A stretch of DNA of 64,000 nt, from assembly GCF_013031355.1 (NCBI RefSeq), contig NZ_WPZO01000006.1, positions 209,634-273,633 of the forward strand. The letters run 5' to 3'. A program made the position numbers and the translations under genes. The DNA comes from Ruegeria arenilitoris (GTDB taxonomy: Bacteria > Pseudomonadota > Alphaproteobacteria > Rhodobacterales > Rhodobacteraceae). Below the pieces are notes generated by a model, which worked only from the letters and a program-made list of their open reading frames with translations, made no database searches and was not told where the DNA came from. Positions 26,032 to 34,492 of the stretch are shown in pieces (within the stretch, counting starts at the first letter, position 1; every line of letters begins with the position of its first letter).

Positions 26032-26927
26032 GTGTGAAAATAGGGATCTCTCCGATCGCATGGCAGAATGACGATCTGCCGGATCTGACGGCGGCCTATA
26101 CCATGGAGCAGGCGCTGAAAGAGGCGCGCGAGATCGGCTATATCGGTGTCGAACGCGGCCAGCGGATGCCCAGCGATACCGAAGGGCTGCGCGCTTATCT
26201 GGATGGCAACGATATCGCGCTCTGCGGCGGCTGGTGTTCGGGCAATACGCTGGTGAATGACTTCGCGACCGAGCGTGAGGCTGTCCGCGAGCAGGTCGAG
26301 CAGTTCGTGGCGTTGAACAGCCCCTGCATCGTCTATGCCGAGTGCTCCAACACAGTGCAGGGTCAGATCGGGACGCCGGTCAATGACCGCCCCAAACTGT
26401 CCAAGGATGAGGTTCTGGCTTACGCGGCCAAGCTGACCGAGCTGGCGAAATGGATGGCTGATCAGGGTATGCCGATGGCCTATCACCACCACATGGGCAC
26501 GATCATCGAAAGCGAGGATGACGTAAACTGGCTGATGGAGGGGACGGGTCCCGAGGTGAAGTTGTGTTTCGACACCGGCCACCTGCTGTTCGGTGGCGGC
26601 GATGTCATGGCGACCCTGAACCGCTGGGGCGACCGGGTGCATCACGTGCATTTCAAGGATATCCGTCCGCCCATCGTGCAGGACACGCGCGAGAATAATC
26701 GCAGCTTCCTGGATGCGGTGATCGCCGGGGCCTTTACCGTGCCCAGCGATGGCTGCATCGATTTTCAGGCGGTCGCCAATGCGCTCAAGGCGATGGATTA
26801 CGAGGGCTGGATCGTGGTCGAGGCCGAACAGGACCCGGCCAAGGCGCCGCCTTACGAATTTTCCAAGAAGGGCTACGACCATATCGTCGATGTCTGCGGA
26901 CAGGCAGGATTAGAGATCACTGCGTAA
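26028..26927 (+). CDS. iolE: Inosose dehydratase
   Basis: 299 residues, a xylose-isomerase-like TIM barrel. It dehydrates scyllo-inosose to the trihydroxycyclohexanedione. The start IGISPIAWQNDDLPDL is nearly invariant in IolE; metal ligands are in MAYHHHMGT, CFDTGHLLFG and HHVHFKDIRP and a late glutamate in VVEAEQDP. Four-base overlap with iolD shows coupling. Confidence 0.95.
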   Translation: MSVKIGISPIAWQNDDLPDLTAAYTMEQALKEAREIGYIGVERGQRMPSDTEGLRAYLDGNDIALCGGWCSGNTLVNDFATEREAVREQVEQFVALNSPCIVYAECSNTVQGQIGTPVNDRPKLSKDEVLAYAAKLTELAKWMADQGMPMAYHHHMGTIIESEDDVNWLMEGTGPEVKLCFDTGHLLFGGGDVMATLNRWGDRVHHVHFKDIRPPIVQDTRENNRSFLDAVIAGAFTVPSDGCIDFQAVANALKAMDYEGWIVVEAEQDPAKAPPYEFSKKGYDHIVDVCGQAGLEITA

Positions 26928-26976
26928 CTCGCCGGGCAAAGACGCAACACCAAAAGCCATGAGAAAGGAGCATGTC

Positions 26977-28158
26977 ATGGTGCATCAAGACCTTGGATAC
27001 GTCGGCTATTTCGATCGAGAATCCTGCGATCTGGATGAATTCAAGGTGTTGACCTCTCAGAACCTTTCGGCTGATGCGGTGCCCCATGCCGCGTCGGTTG
27101 AAAAGAACGTACCTGTCTATGACATGCAGACCCTGCGCCCAGTGCTGGGGCAGGCCGACGAACGTCAGGGTTTGCTGGCGGAATGGGGCTGGGTTCTGAG
27201 CAAATCAGCCGGAGTGATCGTCCTAAAAGCGGCGTACCAAGATACTTCGGTAATCGACCGGGCCACCGAAGTGTTCCGCCAGATCATCGACGAAGAACGT
27301 CAAAGCGGTGCGGGAGAGGGCGATCATTTTGCCGCCTCGGGCGCGAATGACCGGATTTGGAACGCGCTGCAAAAGCAATGCTTGCGCGACCCGGAAGGTT
27401 TTGCGCTGTATTTCGCGAACACAGCGATTGCAGCCGTCTGCGAAGCGTGGCTGGGCCCGAACTATCAGATGACCGCGCAGGTCAATCAGGTGCGTCCGGG
27501 GGGTAAAGCGCAGCAGGCACACAGGGACTACCATTTGGGTTTCCAAAGTGCCGACAGCGCCGCCCGATATCCTGCTCATGCCCACTATCTGACCGCTGCA
27601 CTGACGTTGCAAGGGGCGGTTGCCCATTGCGATATGCCGGTGGAAAGCGGCCCGACCAAGTTGATGCCTTTCTCGCAGCTCTACCCGTCGGGCTATCTGG
27701 CATTTCACGATCCCGCGCATCGGGACCATTTCGAAGACAGCTATATCCAGCTGCCGCTGTCAAAAGGCGATGCGGTGTTCTTCAATCCCGCACTATTCCA
27801 TGCTGCCGGAGAAAACAGCAGCGCAGATATAGACCGCATGGCGAACTTGTTGCAAATTTCCTCGGCCTTCGGGCGCGCGATGGAAGCGGTAGATCGGCGT
27901 GCCATGTCGCAGGCGGTGTTCCCCCATCTGATTGCGTTGAAACAGCGCGGTGACCTGAGCGCCTCGGAGCTTGATGCGGCGATCGCGGCCACCGCCGAAG
28001 GCTATCCCTTCCCGACCAATCTGGATACGGATCCTCCGATCGGGGGCAACGCGCCGGAAAGTCAGGCGGATATCCTGTGCCAGGCGGTTTCGGAAGGCTG
28101 GAGCGAGACGCAACTGGCCGATGTGCTCTCGGCCCTGCAGGCAAGGCAAGCTGCCTGA
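26977..28158 (+). CDS. Phytanoyl-CoA dioxygenase (PhyH) family enzyme
   Basis: 393 residues. The Fe(II)/2-oxoglutarate facial triad is visible as H182-R-D184 and H275 (FHAAGENSS), with a 2OG-binding arginine probably R287. Members hydroxylate many small molecules; the CoA substrate of the founding enzyme is not implied. It sits between iolE and iolB with normal spacing, so it probably acts on an inositol derivative such as a methyl ether or another isomer; this is inference. The ATG at 26977 follows AAAGGAG, and an earlier ATG at 26959 overlaps that site. Confidence 0.82.
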   Translation: MVHQDLGYVGYFDRESCDLDEFKVLTSQNLSADAVPHAASVEKNVPVYDMQTLRPVLGQADERQGLLAEWGWVLSKSAGVIVLKAAYQDTSVIDRATEVFRQIIDEERQSGAGEGDHFAASGANDRIWNALQKQCLRDPEGFALYFANTAIAAVCEAWLGPNYQMTAQVNQVRPGGKAQQAHRDYHLGFQSADSAARYPAHAHYLTAALTLQGAVAHCDMPVESGPTKLMPFSQLYPSGYLAFHDPAHRDHFEDSYIQLPLSKGDAVFFNPALFHAAGENSSADIDRMANLLQISSAFGRAMEAVDRRAMSQAVFPHLIALKQRGDLSASELDAAIAATAEGYPFPTNLDTDPPIGGNAPESQADILCQAVSEGWSETQLADVLSALQARQAA

Positions 28159-28206
28159 AACAACACAGGGGTGCGCCGTTCGCCCACCCATCAAGGAGAC
28201 GACACC

Positions 28207-29013
28207 ATGGCAGACCTGCTCAAGAAACCGTTCGGAACCCGCGGCAAGGTCCACGACATTACTCCGGCCAGTGCAGGGTGGCGATATGTCGGTTTCGGCC
28301 TCTATCACCTGCGTGCGGGCGATACCGCAGTTGAGGCGACCGGCGACCGCGAGGTTATTCTGGTCATGGTCGAAGGCAAGGCACAGATCACCGGGGCCGG
28401 GCAGGATTGGGGCGTTCTGGGCGACCGGATGAACGTGTTCGAAAAGACGCCGCCGCATTGCCTGTACCTGCCGAACGGAACCGAGTGGGAGGCCGTCGCC
28501 GAAACTGACTGCGTCATCGCGGTCTGCTCGGCCCCCGGCAAAGGCGGGCATCAGGCCCGGCGGATCGGCCCCGACGGCATTACCCTGACCGAGCGTGGCA
28601 AGGGCGTAAACACGCGCTACATCAACAATATCGCGATGGAGAACGAGGACTATGCCGACAGCTTGCTGGTGACCGAGGTGTTTACGCCCAACGGCCACTG
28701 GTCGTCCTACCCCAGCCACCGCCATGACGAGGATGATTATCCCCGGATCACCTATCTGGAGGAAACCTATTATCACCGCCTCAACCCGGCCAACGGCTTC
28801 GGCATCCAGCGGGTCTACACGGATGACGGCCAGTTGGATGAGACGATGGCCGTGTCCGATGGCGATGTTGTGACCGTCCCGCGCGGCCATCACCCTTGCG
28901 GCGCGCCCTATGGGTTTGAGATGTATTATCTGAACGTCATGGCCGGACCTCTGCGGAAATGGCGCTTTGTTGCGGCCCCTGAGGTCGAATGGATCATGGA
29001 GCGTGACGGATGA
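28207..29013 (+). CDS. iolB: 5-deoxy-glucuronate isomerase
   Basis: 268 residues, bicupin. It converts 5-deoxyglucuronate to 5-dehydro-2-deoxygluconate. The metal site SYPSHRHDEDDYPRITYLEETYYHRL and the end YYLNVMAGPLRKWRFVAAPEVEWIMER align closely with Bacillus IolB, so this copy is the canonical one. AAGGAG precedes the ATG at 28207. Its stop overlaps the SDR start (ATGA). Confidence 0.94.
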   Translation: MADLLKKPFGTRGKVHDITPASAGWRYVGFGLYHLRAGDTAVEATGDREVILVMVEGKAQITGAGQDWGVLGDRMNVFEKTPPHCLYLPNGTEWEAVAETDCVIAVCSAPGKGGHQARRIGPDGITLTERGKGVNTRYINNIAMENEDYADSLLVTEVFTPNGHWSSYPSHRHDEDDYPRITYLEETYYHRLNPANGFGIQRVYTDDGQLDETMAVSDGDVVTVPRGHHPCGAPYGFEMYYLNVMAGPLRKWRFVAAPEVEWIMERDG

Positions 29014-29768
29014 CCCGAGATTTTGCCACCTATCCCAGCCTGAACGGCAAGACCGTCATAATCACTGGCGGGGCAGGGGGTATCGGCGCCGAAACGGTTC
29101 GCGCTTTTGCGGCCCAGGGGGCGAAAGTCGGTTTTCTGGATATCAACGCGGATGCCGGGCACGCGCTGCTGGCGGAACTGGACGGCGAACACGCCTTTTC
29201 ACAATGCGACCTGCGCGACATTGAAGCGCTGCGTGAGGCCCTGTACCAGCTGTCGGAAGAATTGGGCGCAGCGCATGTTCTGGTCAACAACGCCGCCCAT
29301 GATGACCGGCACGACTGGCGCGAGGTAACGCCGGATTACTGGGACGAGCGCATGGCGACCAATATCCGCCACATGTTCTTTGCCATCCAATCTGTCGCCC
29401 CCGCGATGATCGAACGGGGTAGTGGATCGATCATCAACCTCGGCTCGAACTCGTGGTGGGAGGCGGGCGCGGGCTTCCCGGCCTATGCCACCGCCAAGTC
29501 CGCCGTGCATGGCCTGACCCGGACTATGGCGCGCGAGCTGGGCGACCACCGTATCCGCGTGAACACGGTGGTGCCCGGTTGGATCATGACCGAGCGTCAG
29601 AAGGACCTCTGGGTCACGCCCGAGGCGCTGGCCAAACAGGTCGACCGCCAATGCCTGCCCGATCCGATTGACCCGGTCTATGTGGCGCGGATGGTGGTAT
29701 TTCTGGCCTCGGATGATGCCGCCATGTGCAGTGCGGGGAATTTCATGGTTGAGGGTGGCTCGATCTGA
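29010..29768 (+). CDS. Short-chain dehydrogenase/reductase
   Basis: 252 residues, classical SDR. Cofactor motif TGGAGGIGAETV with D48-type acidic residue (FLDIN, NAD preference), NNAA, a serine in LGSNSWWEAG and the YATAK catalytic pair. The C-terminus FMVEGGSI is typical. Coupled to iolB by a four-base overlap, it likely oxidises an inositol isomer, a product of the dioxygenase or a deoxy-sugar acid. Confidence 0.88.
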   Translation: MTRDFATYPSLNGKTVIITGGAGGIGAETVRAFAAQGAKVGFLDINADAGHALLAELDGEHAFSQCDLRDIEALREALYQLSEELGAAHVLVNNAAHDDRHDWREVTPDYWDERMATNIRHMFFAIQSVAPAMIERGSGSIINLGSNSWWEAGAGFPAYATAKSAVHGLTRTMARELGDHRIRVNTVVPGWIMTERQKDLWVTPEALAKQVDRQCLPDPIDPVYVARMVVFLASDDAAMCSAGNFMVEGGSI

Positions 29769-29792
29769 CCGTCCCATATTCTGAGGTTTAGC

Positions 29793-30572
29793 ATGTCCCA
29801 ACCATTCCAACTGGCAGCCTGTGCCGAAATGCTTTGGCTGGATAAGCCAATCGATTGGCGCGCCGCACGCCTGACGGAAATGGGATTCGGTGTAGGTCTG
29901 TGGAACTGGCCTGAGTGGGATCTCGATAAACTCGAACGCGTCGGCGCGAATTTCACGATCATGAACGGCTATCTCGAAGGCCGTCTTGCGGATGACGAAG
30001 GCGCAGATATGTTGCTGAAATCTGCGCGCGAAACAGTGCAGATCGGCAAAAGTTTGGGTGTGGATCGTCTGAACTTGCACGGAACGGGTTTAGGCGATGG
30101 CGGTATCCCAATCTGGCAGCACAAAACCGTAACTGGAGCGATGTGGTTAAAGGCGCAGGACACATTACACCGCATCTGCGATCTGGCCGAAGAAGAGGGC
30201 ATGGTGTTCACGCTGGAAAACCTGAACCTGTTGGATCACCCCGGATGCCCCTTTGGTTCGACAGCGGATGTGTTGGCGCTGGTCTCAGCCATTGATCGTC
30301 CTCAATTGCGCATCAACCTCGACCTCTACCACACGCAAATCGGCGAGGGTGATCTTATCCGATGGTGCGAGAAGTGCTTGCCCTGGATCGGAGAAGTTCA
30401 AGTTGCCGATAACCCGGGCCGATGTGAACCCGGGAGCGGTGAAGTCAACTATGCCGCTGTTGCGCGGGCGTTGAATGATATGGGCTATCGTGGACCCGTA
30501 GGAATGGAGGCCTTTGCGGCAGGCGATCCGGAAGAAGCGCTCGAAGCCTTCCAGAGCGCATTTTCTCTTTGA
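29793..30572 (+). CDS. Hydroxypyruvate isomerase-like TIM-barrel protein
   Basis: 259 residues, xylose-isomerase-like fold (Hyi/IolI type). Catalytic glutamate in FTLENLNLLDHPGC, metal ligands in RINLDLYHTQ and EVQVADNPGRCEPGSGEVNYAAV, and a final glutamate in GMEAF. The DNPGRxEPGTGEINY pattern is that of hydroxypyruvate isomerase. In this cluster it could act on an open-chain inositol product or an inosose. It ends four bases from the convergent aldolase gene. Confidence 0.83.
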   Translation: MSQPFQLAACAEMLWLDKPIDWRAARLTEMGFGVGLWNWPEWDLDKLERVGANFTIMNGYLEGRLADDEGADMLLKSARETVQIGKSLGVDRLNLHGTGLGDGGIPIWQHKTVTGAMWLKAQDTLHRICDLAEEEGMVFTLENLNLLDHPGCPFGSTADVLALVSAIDRPQLRINLDLYHTQIGEGDLIRWCEKCLPWIGEVQVADNPGRCEPGSGEVNYAAVARALNDMGYRGPVGMEAFAAGDPEEALEAFQSAFSL

Positions 30573-30576
30573 CGGC

Positions 30577-31416
30577 CTATCTCTGCGGCGGCGCTCCAAA
30601 GGCACGGATCACGGCGCGCGCAGCAGCTTCGACCGGGTCGTGGGTCTCTTTCAGGATGGTGACACGGTCGAACCTATCTGGGTCGCGGTTCACCGCTTTG
30701 CGCAGTGCGGCACCGAAGGCCATGCGCAGCTCGGTTCCGATGTTGAATTTGCAGATCGAGGTCTCGCGGGCGAGGCGCTTGCGCTGCTCGATCGGAACGC
30801 CAGAACCGCCATGGATCACCAGGGGCACCTCTGTCATGGCGTCGATTTGACGGATGCGGTCCTCGTCCAGACCGCCTTCCTTGTTTTGTTGCAGGTGGAC
30901 GTTGCCGACCGAGATGGCCATCGCATCCACGCCGCTTTTCCGCGCGAACTGCGCCGCCTCGGCCGGGTCGGTGCCGTTTGAGCCTTCACCGCCGGAATAG
31001 CCGACAAAACCGATCTCACCCTCGCAGGAAATCCCGGCTGCATGGGCCATTTCCGCAATCGCGGCTGTCTCGTCGATGTTCTGCTGCAGCGATTTGCGTG
31101 AGCCGTCGAACATCAACGAGGTGAACCCGCTGTCGAGCGCGATCTTACATTCCTCAAACGTATAGCCGTGGTCCAGATGGGCGACCACAGGAACCGAGGC
31201 GTTCTCGGCCAGATGCCGGAACATCTTGCCCAGAACGGGCAGCGGCGTGTGTTCGCGGCAGCTGGGGCCAGCCTGCAGGATCACAGGGGCGTTTTCGGCC
31301 TCGGCCGCGGCCACATAAGCGCGCATGTCTTCCCAGCCCAGGGTGACAAGGCCGCCTACGGCATAGCCTTGCTCATAAGCGGGGGTCAGGACGTCTTTCA
31401 GCGTGACAAGGGTCAT
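30577..31416 (-). CDS. Class II fructose-bisphosphate-type aldolase (probable IolJ)
   Basis: 279 residues. Zinc ligands are seen in AHLDHGYTFEECKIALDSGFTSLMFDGS, EGEIGFVG and SVGNVH, and in VIHGGSGVP. The family includes IolJ, which splits 2-deoxy-5-keto-gluconate-6-phosphate to malonate semialdehyde and DHAP, and tagatose/fructose-bisphosphate aldolases. Being last in the iolC operon, the IolJ role is the simplest reading. It overlaps the preceding gene by four bases. Confidence 0.85.
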   Translation of the reverse strand: MTLVTLKDVLTPAYEQGYAVGGLVTLGWEDMRAYVAAAEAENAPVILQAGPSCREHTPLPVLGKMFRHLAENASVPVVAHLDHGYTFEECKIALDSGFTSLMFDGSRKSLQQNIDETAAIAEMAHAAGISCEGEIGFVGYSGGEGSNGTDPAEAAQFARKSGVDAMAISVGNVHLQQNKEGGLDEDRIRQIDAMTEVPLVIHGGSGVPIEQRKRLARETSICKFNIGTELRMAFGAALRKAVNRDPDRFDRVTILKETHDPVEAAARAVIRAFGAPPQR

Positions 31417-32249
31417 TTGAATTTCGCGATCATGTCTTTGATGCCCGGAATGGTCTCGATCTGATAGGCATGGGTCGGTTGGAAATACTGCACCAGCGAG
31501 CGCTGGCTGAGACCGCCGAGGATGGTGAAATAGTACATCTCATATCCCGGAAGCACGCAGCAGGGGTGGTAGCCCTTGTCGATGCAGATCGTTGAGCCGT
31601 CGACGATGTGATAGGCATCGCCCGGTTCATTGTCCTCGCGCTGCAGCATCTGCAGGCCGGACCCCCAATTGGGTTTGAAGCGGAAGTTGTAGGTCTCGTC
31701 GTGGCGGCTTTCATCCGGCAGACGGTTGGTGTCGTGCTTGTGGCTTGGGAAGCCGGACCAGCCGCCTTGGCCTACCGTGAACAGCTCACTCACCAATAGG
31801 CGTCCGACCTTGTCATGCTGTTTCTGGCCGAGGATGTGCTTGATCTTGCGATGGGTTTTGGTGTCGTCGCTGCCGTATTGCACAAGGTCATGTTCTCGCA
31901 CATCGAAGGGCTCCAGCACCTTGTCGTATTTGGCGCCCGCGATGAACACCTCGGCCTCGTCCGAGACACAAACCATCCGCGCCTTGGCACCGACCGGGAC
32001 GTAAACACCTTCGGGTTCGCCATCCCAGACATCCTCGCCCCGGTTGCCCAGTTTGGCGAATTGTACGCCTTCGACATCAACATCCACGCTGCCGGTGGCG
32101 GGCGCGATACAGGTTTCATAGCCCGGTACTTGATACTCGAACGCCTCGCCGCGGCGCAGTTTGACGATGTTGAAATAGTTCAGCGGCACCGTGGGGTCGT
32201 CGGTATCAACGATGGGTTTGTTCTGGTTGTCATAGGGCGCGATATGCAT
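31413..32249 (-). CDS. IolB/KduI-family bicupin, divergent paralogue
   Basis: 278 residues. It shares the IolB cupin layout (GFPSHKHDTNRLPDESRHDETYNFRF, then KGYHPCCVLPGYEMYYFTILGG) but differs clearly from the canonical IolB at 28207: the ETYYH element is ETYNF, and the ending is KDMIAKFK, not WILER. It retains the histidine-rich metal site. Located between iolC and the aldolase, it may isomerise a related uronate. AGGAGG precedes the ATG. Confidence 0.82.
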   Translation of the reverse strand: MHIAPYDNQNKPIVDTDDPTVPLNYFNIVKLRRGEAFEYQVPGYETCIAPATGSVDVDVEGVQFAKLGNRGEDVWDGEPEGVYVPVGAKARMVCVSDEAEVFIAGAKYDKVLEPFDVREHDLVQYGSDDTKTHRKIKHILGQKQHDKVGRLLVSELFTVGQGGWSGFPSHKHDTNRLPDESRHDETYNFRFKPNWGSGLQMLQREDNEPGDAYHIVDGSTICIDKGYHPCCVLPGYEMYYFTILGGLSQRSLVQYFQPTHAYQIETIPGIKDMIAKFK

Positions 32250-32258
32250 GGGAGCCTC

Positions 32259-33239
32259 CTATGTGGTCGGGCCGGGGTGATCGGCAAGGAATGAGTCCAG
32301 TTGTGTTGTTGTTGGCATCGCCTGGGCGCAACCGGGCTGAGACACAACGATCGAGGCACATGCTGATCCGCGCATGACCGCGTCTTTCAGCGAATGCCCC
32401 GCCGCGATCGACGCCAACAGACCAGCCATGAAACTGTCGCCCGCGCCGTTGGGTTTGATGGCGGTGACAGGGTAGATGCCGGTGCAGATTTCCTGACTGT
32501 CCACCAGCGTCACCGCGCCCTGTTCACCTTTCTTGTAGATAACGATTCGGCCCGGTTTTTCCGCCAGTTCCTTGGCCTTGGCGAAACCCTTTTCGATACC
32601 TCCGGCCATGAAACCGAACTCTTCGTCATTGCCGACGATCAGGTCACTGGCTTCCCCGGCGCGCGACAGAACGTCGGCGGCCACTTCGGGCGAGGGCCAG
32701 CTATAGGGGCGGTAATCGATGTCGAAGATCACCGGCAGCCCGGCTGCACGGGCATTGTCAAAGGCGCGAAAGGTGGCGCTGCGTGACGGCTCGGCAGCAA
32801 AGACGGTGCCCGCCGAGATCACGGCGGAGAAGGCGGAATAGTCGACCTTGTCCACGTCCTCTTCGGTGACCTGAAAATCGACGGCCCCATTGCGATAGAT
32901 GACGTTTTGGAAGTTCTCGATCCGGCTTTCATAGACCGCCAGCGACATGCGGTATTCGCCGCCGACAACGCGGATATTGGACGTGTCGACGCCATAATAG
33001 CGCAGGCGATTCAGGCAGAATCGCCCAATTGCATCGTCTGAGACCGAGGTGACCAGTGACGCCTGGCTGCCCAGCTTGACCAGACCCGCACAGATATTGG
33101 CCGACGATCCGCCCAGATCGGCGTGGAACGTATCAGCATCTTCGCTTTTGACGCCAATGGGATCGGCGAACATGTCCATGCCCGCACGCCCGAACACGGC
33201 GAACCGGTTTCCTTTGATACCGTCTATCAAAGCGCTCAC
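32259..33239 (-). CDS. iolC: 5-dehydro-2-deoxygluconokinase (PfkB family)
   Basis: 326 residues. PfkB kinase motifs: GGSSANICAGLVKLG near the N-terminus and KPNGAGDSFMAGLLASI (anion hole and catalytic Asp) near the C-terminus. It phosphorylates 5-dehydro-2-deoxygluconate. The GTG at 33239 lies 8 bases from a GGAGG and is preferred; the frame opens at a TTG at 33257, upstream of that site. First gene of the minus-strand iolC-iolB2-aldolase operon. Confidence 0.9.
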   Translation of the reverse strand: MSALIDGIKGNRFAVFGRAGMDMFADPIGVKSEDADTFHADLGGSSANICAGLVKLGSQASLVTSVSDDAIGRFCLNRLRYYGVDTSNIRVVGGEYRMSLAVYESRIENFQNVIYRNGAVDFQVTEEDVDKVDYSAFSAVISAGTVFAAEPSRSATFRAFDNARAAGLPVIFDIDYRPYSWPSPEVAADVLSRAGEASDLIVGNDEEFGFMAGGIEKGFAKAKELAEKPGRIVIYKKGEQGAVTLVDSQEICTGIYPVTAIKPNGAGDSFMAGLLASIAAGHSLKDAVMRGSACASIVVSQPGCAQAMPTTTQLDSFLADHPGPTT

Positions 33240-33287
33240 GTCATATTCCTCCGGCAAGCTGGGGTCGGCAAAGTTTGGACCTTGCGT

Positions 33288-33299
33288 TGAATCGATTCA
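33288..33299. promoter_or_regulatory. Second palindrome in the iolC / dehydrogenase intergenic region
   Basis: Perfect 12-bp palindrome TGAATCGATTCA with a central CG, 27 bases (centre to centre) from the main LacI operator. It could be a site for another LacI-family or GntR-type regulator. Confidence 0.4.
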
Positions 33300-33311
33300 C
33301 ACGATACTCAT

Positions 33312-33329
33312 TTTGCAACCGGTTGCAAA
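33312..33329. promoter_or_regulatory. LacI-type operator between iolC and dehydrogenase genes
   Basis: 18-bp perfect palindrome TTTGCAACCGGTTGCAAA, the longest copy of the motif. It sits in the 113-base divergent region and can control both the minus-strand iolC operon and the plus-strand dehydrogenases. Confidence 0.85.
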
Positions 33330-33352
33330 TGATATGTTCGGAGCCGTGACAG

Positions 33353-34456
33353 ATGCCTGAAATCGGAATTGGAATTGTAGGTGGCGGCTATATGGGCAAG
33401 GCCCATTCGGTTGCCATGTCGGCTGTGGGGGCGGTGTTTAACACGGCGCTGCGTCCACGTCTTGAGATGATCTGCGCCTCGAGCCCCGAAAGCGCCGAAC
33501 GGTATCGGGCGGCCTATGGGTTCCGCCGCGCGACCGAGGATTGGCGGGTGTTGGTCAACGACCCGGCAGTCGAGGCCGTCGTCATCGCCTCGCCCCAGAA
33601 CACCCACCGCCAGATCGCCGAAGCGGCCTTTGCCCTGGGCAAGCCAGTGCTGTGCGAAAAACCGCTGGGCGCGTCGATGGCGGATGGTGCGGCAATGGTG
33701 GCTGCGGCCGAGGCGGCCGGTGCCGCCAATATGGTTGGCTTCAACTATGCCCGCACCCCCGCCACGCAATACGCGCGAACCCTGATCGCCAAGGGGGAAT
33801 TGGGTGACATCACATGGTTCCGGGGTGAGCATACCGAAGATTTCTATGCCGACCCCGAGGCCCCGGCCACGTGGCGCACAACCGGCATGGCCAACGGCAC
33901 GATGGGCGATCTGGCACCGCATATGATCAACGGCGCACTGGCGCTGATGGGGCCGATTGCCGAGGTCATGGCTGAGATCGAAACCGTTCACCGCACCCGC
34001 CCCGGGGGCACCGTGGACAATGACGATCAAGCGCAGATCATGTGTCGGTTCGAAAGCGGCGCCATGGGTAACATCCATGTCAGCCGCGTCGCGACAGGCC
34101 GCAAGATGGGCTACGCCTACGAGGTTTCGGGCACCAAGGGCGCGCTGCGATTTGATCAGGAAGACCAGAACGCCCTGTGGTTCTATCGCCACGAAGGTCC
34201 CGAGGCACAGCGCGGCTTTACCAAGATCCTGACCGGCCCGGCGCATCCGGACTACGAACCCTTCTGTCAGGGTCCGGGCCACGGCACCGGATATCAGGAC
34301 CAGATCATCATCGAGGCCAAGGATTTCCTGCAGGCGATCCATACCGGACAGCCGATCTGGCCGACCTTCCATGACGGACACGAGGTCAACCGTGTCGTTG
34401 CTGCGGCGCTGATGTCGTCACAGCAGCGGCAATGGCAAAACATCCGCGATTTCTGA
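33353..34456 (+). CDS. Gfo/Idh/MocA family oxidoreductase
   Basis: 367 residues. Rossmann motif GIVGGGYMGKAHS, catalytic lysine in CEKPLG and D/H pair in GTMGDLAPHMINGAL. Likely an NAD-dependent dehydrogenase for an inositol isomer or related cyclitol, as second or third dehydrogenase beside IolG. It is divergent from iolC and shares the operator. The start ATG is 24 bases after that operator, so repressor binding would cover the promoter or leader. Confidence 0.87.
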   Translation: MPEIGIGIVGGGYMGKAHSVAMSAVGAVFNTALRPRLEMICASSPESAERYRAAYGFRRATEDWRVLVNDPAVEAVVIASPQNTHRQIAEAAFALGKPVLCEKPLGASMADGAAMVAAAEAAGAANMVGFNYARTPATQYARTLIAKGELGDITWFRGEHTEDFYADPEAPATWRTTGMANGTMGDLAPHMINGALALMGPIAEVMAEIETVHRTRPGGTVDNDDQAQIMCRFESGAMGNIHVSRVATGRKMGYAYEVSGTKGALRFDQEDQNALWFYRHEGPEAQRGFTKILTGPAHPDYEPFCQGPGHGTGYQDQIIIEAKDFLQAIHTGQPIWPTFHDGHEVNRVVAAALMSSQQRQWQNIRDF

Positions 34457-34492
34457 TCGCAAACGGCAAAACACCTAAGAGAGACAATTACC

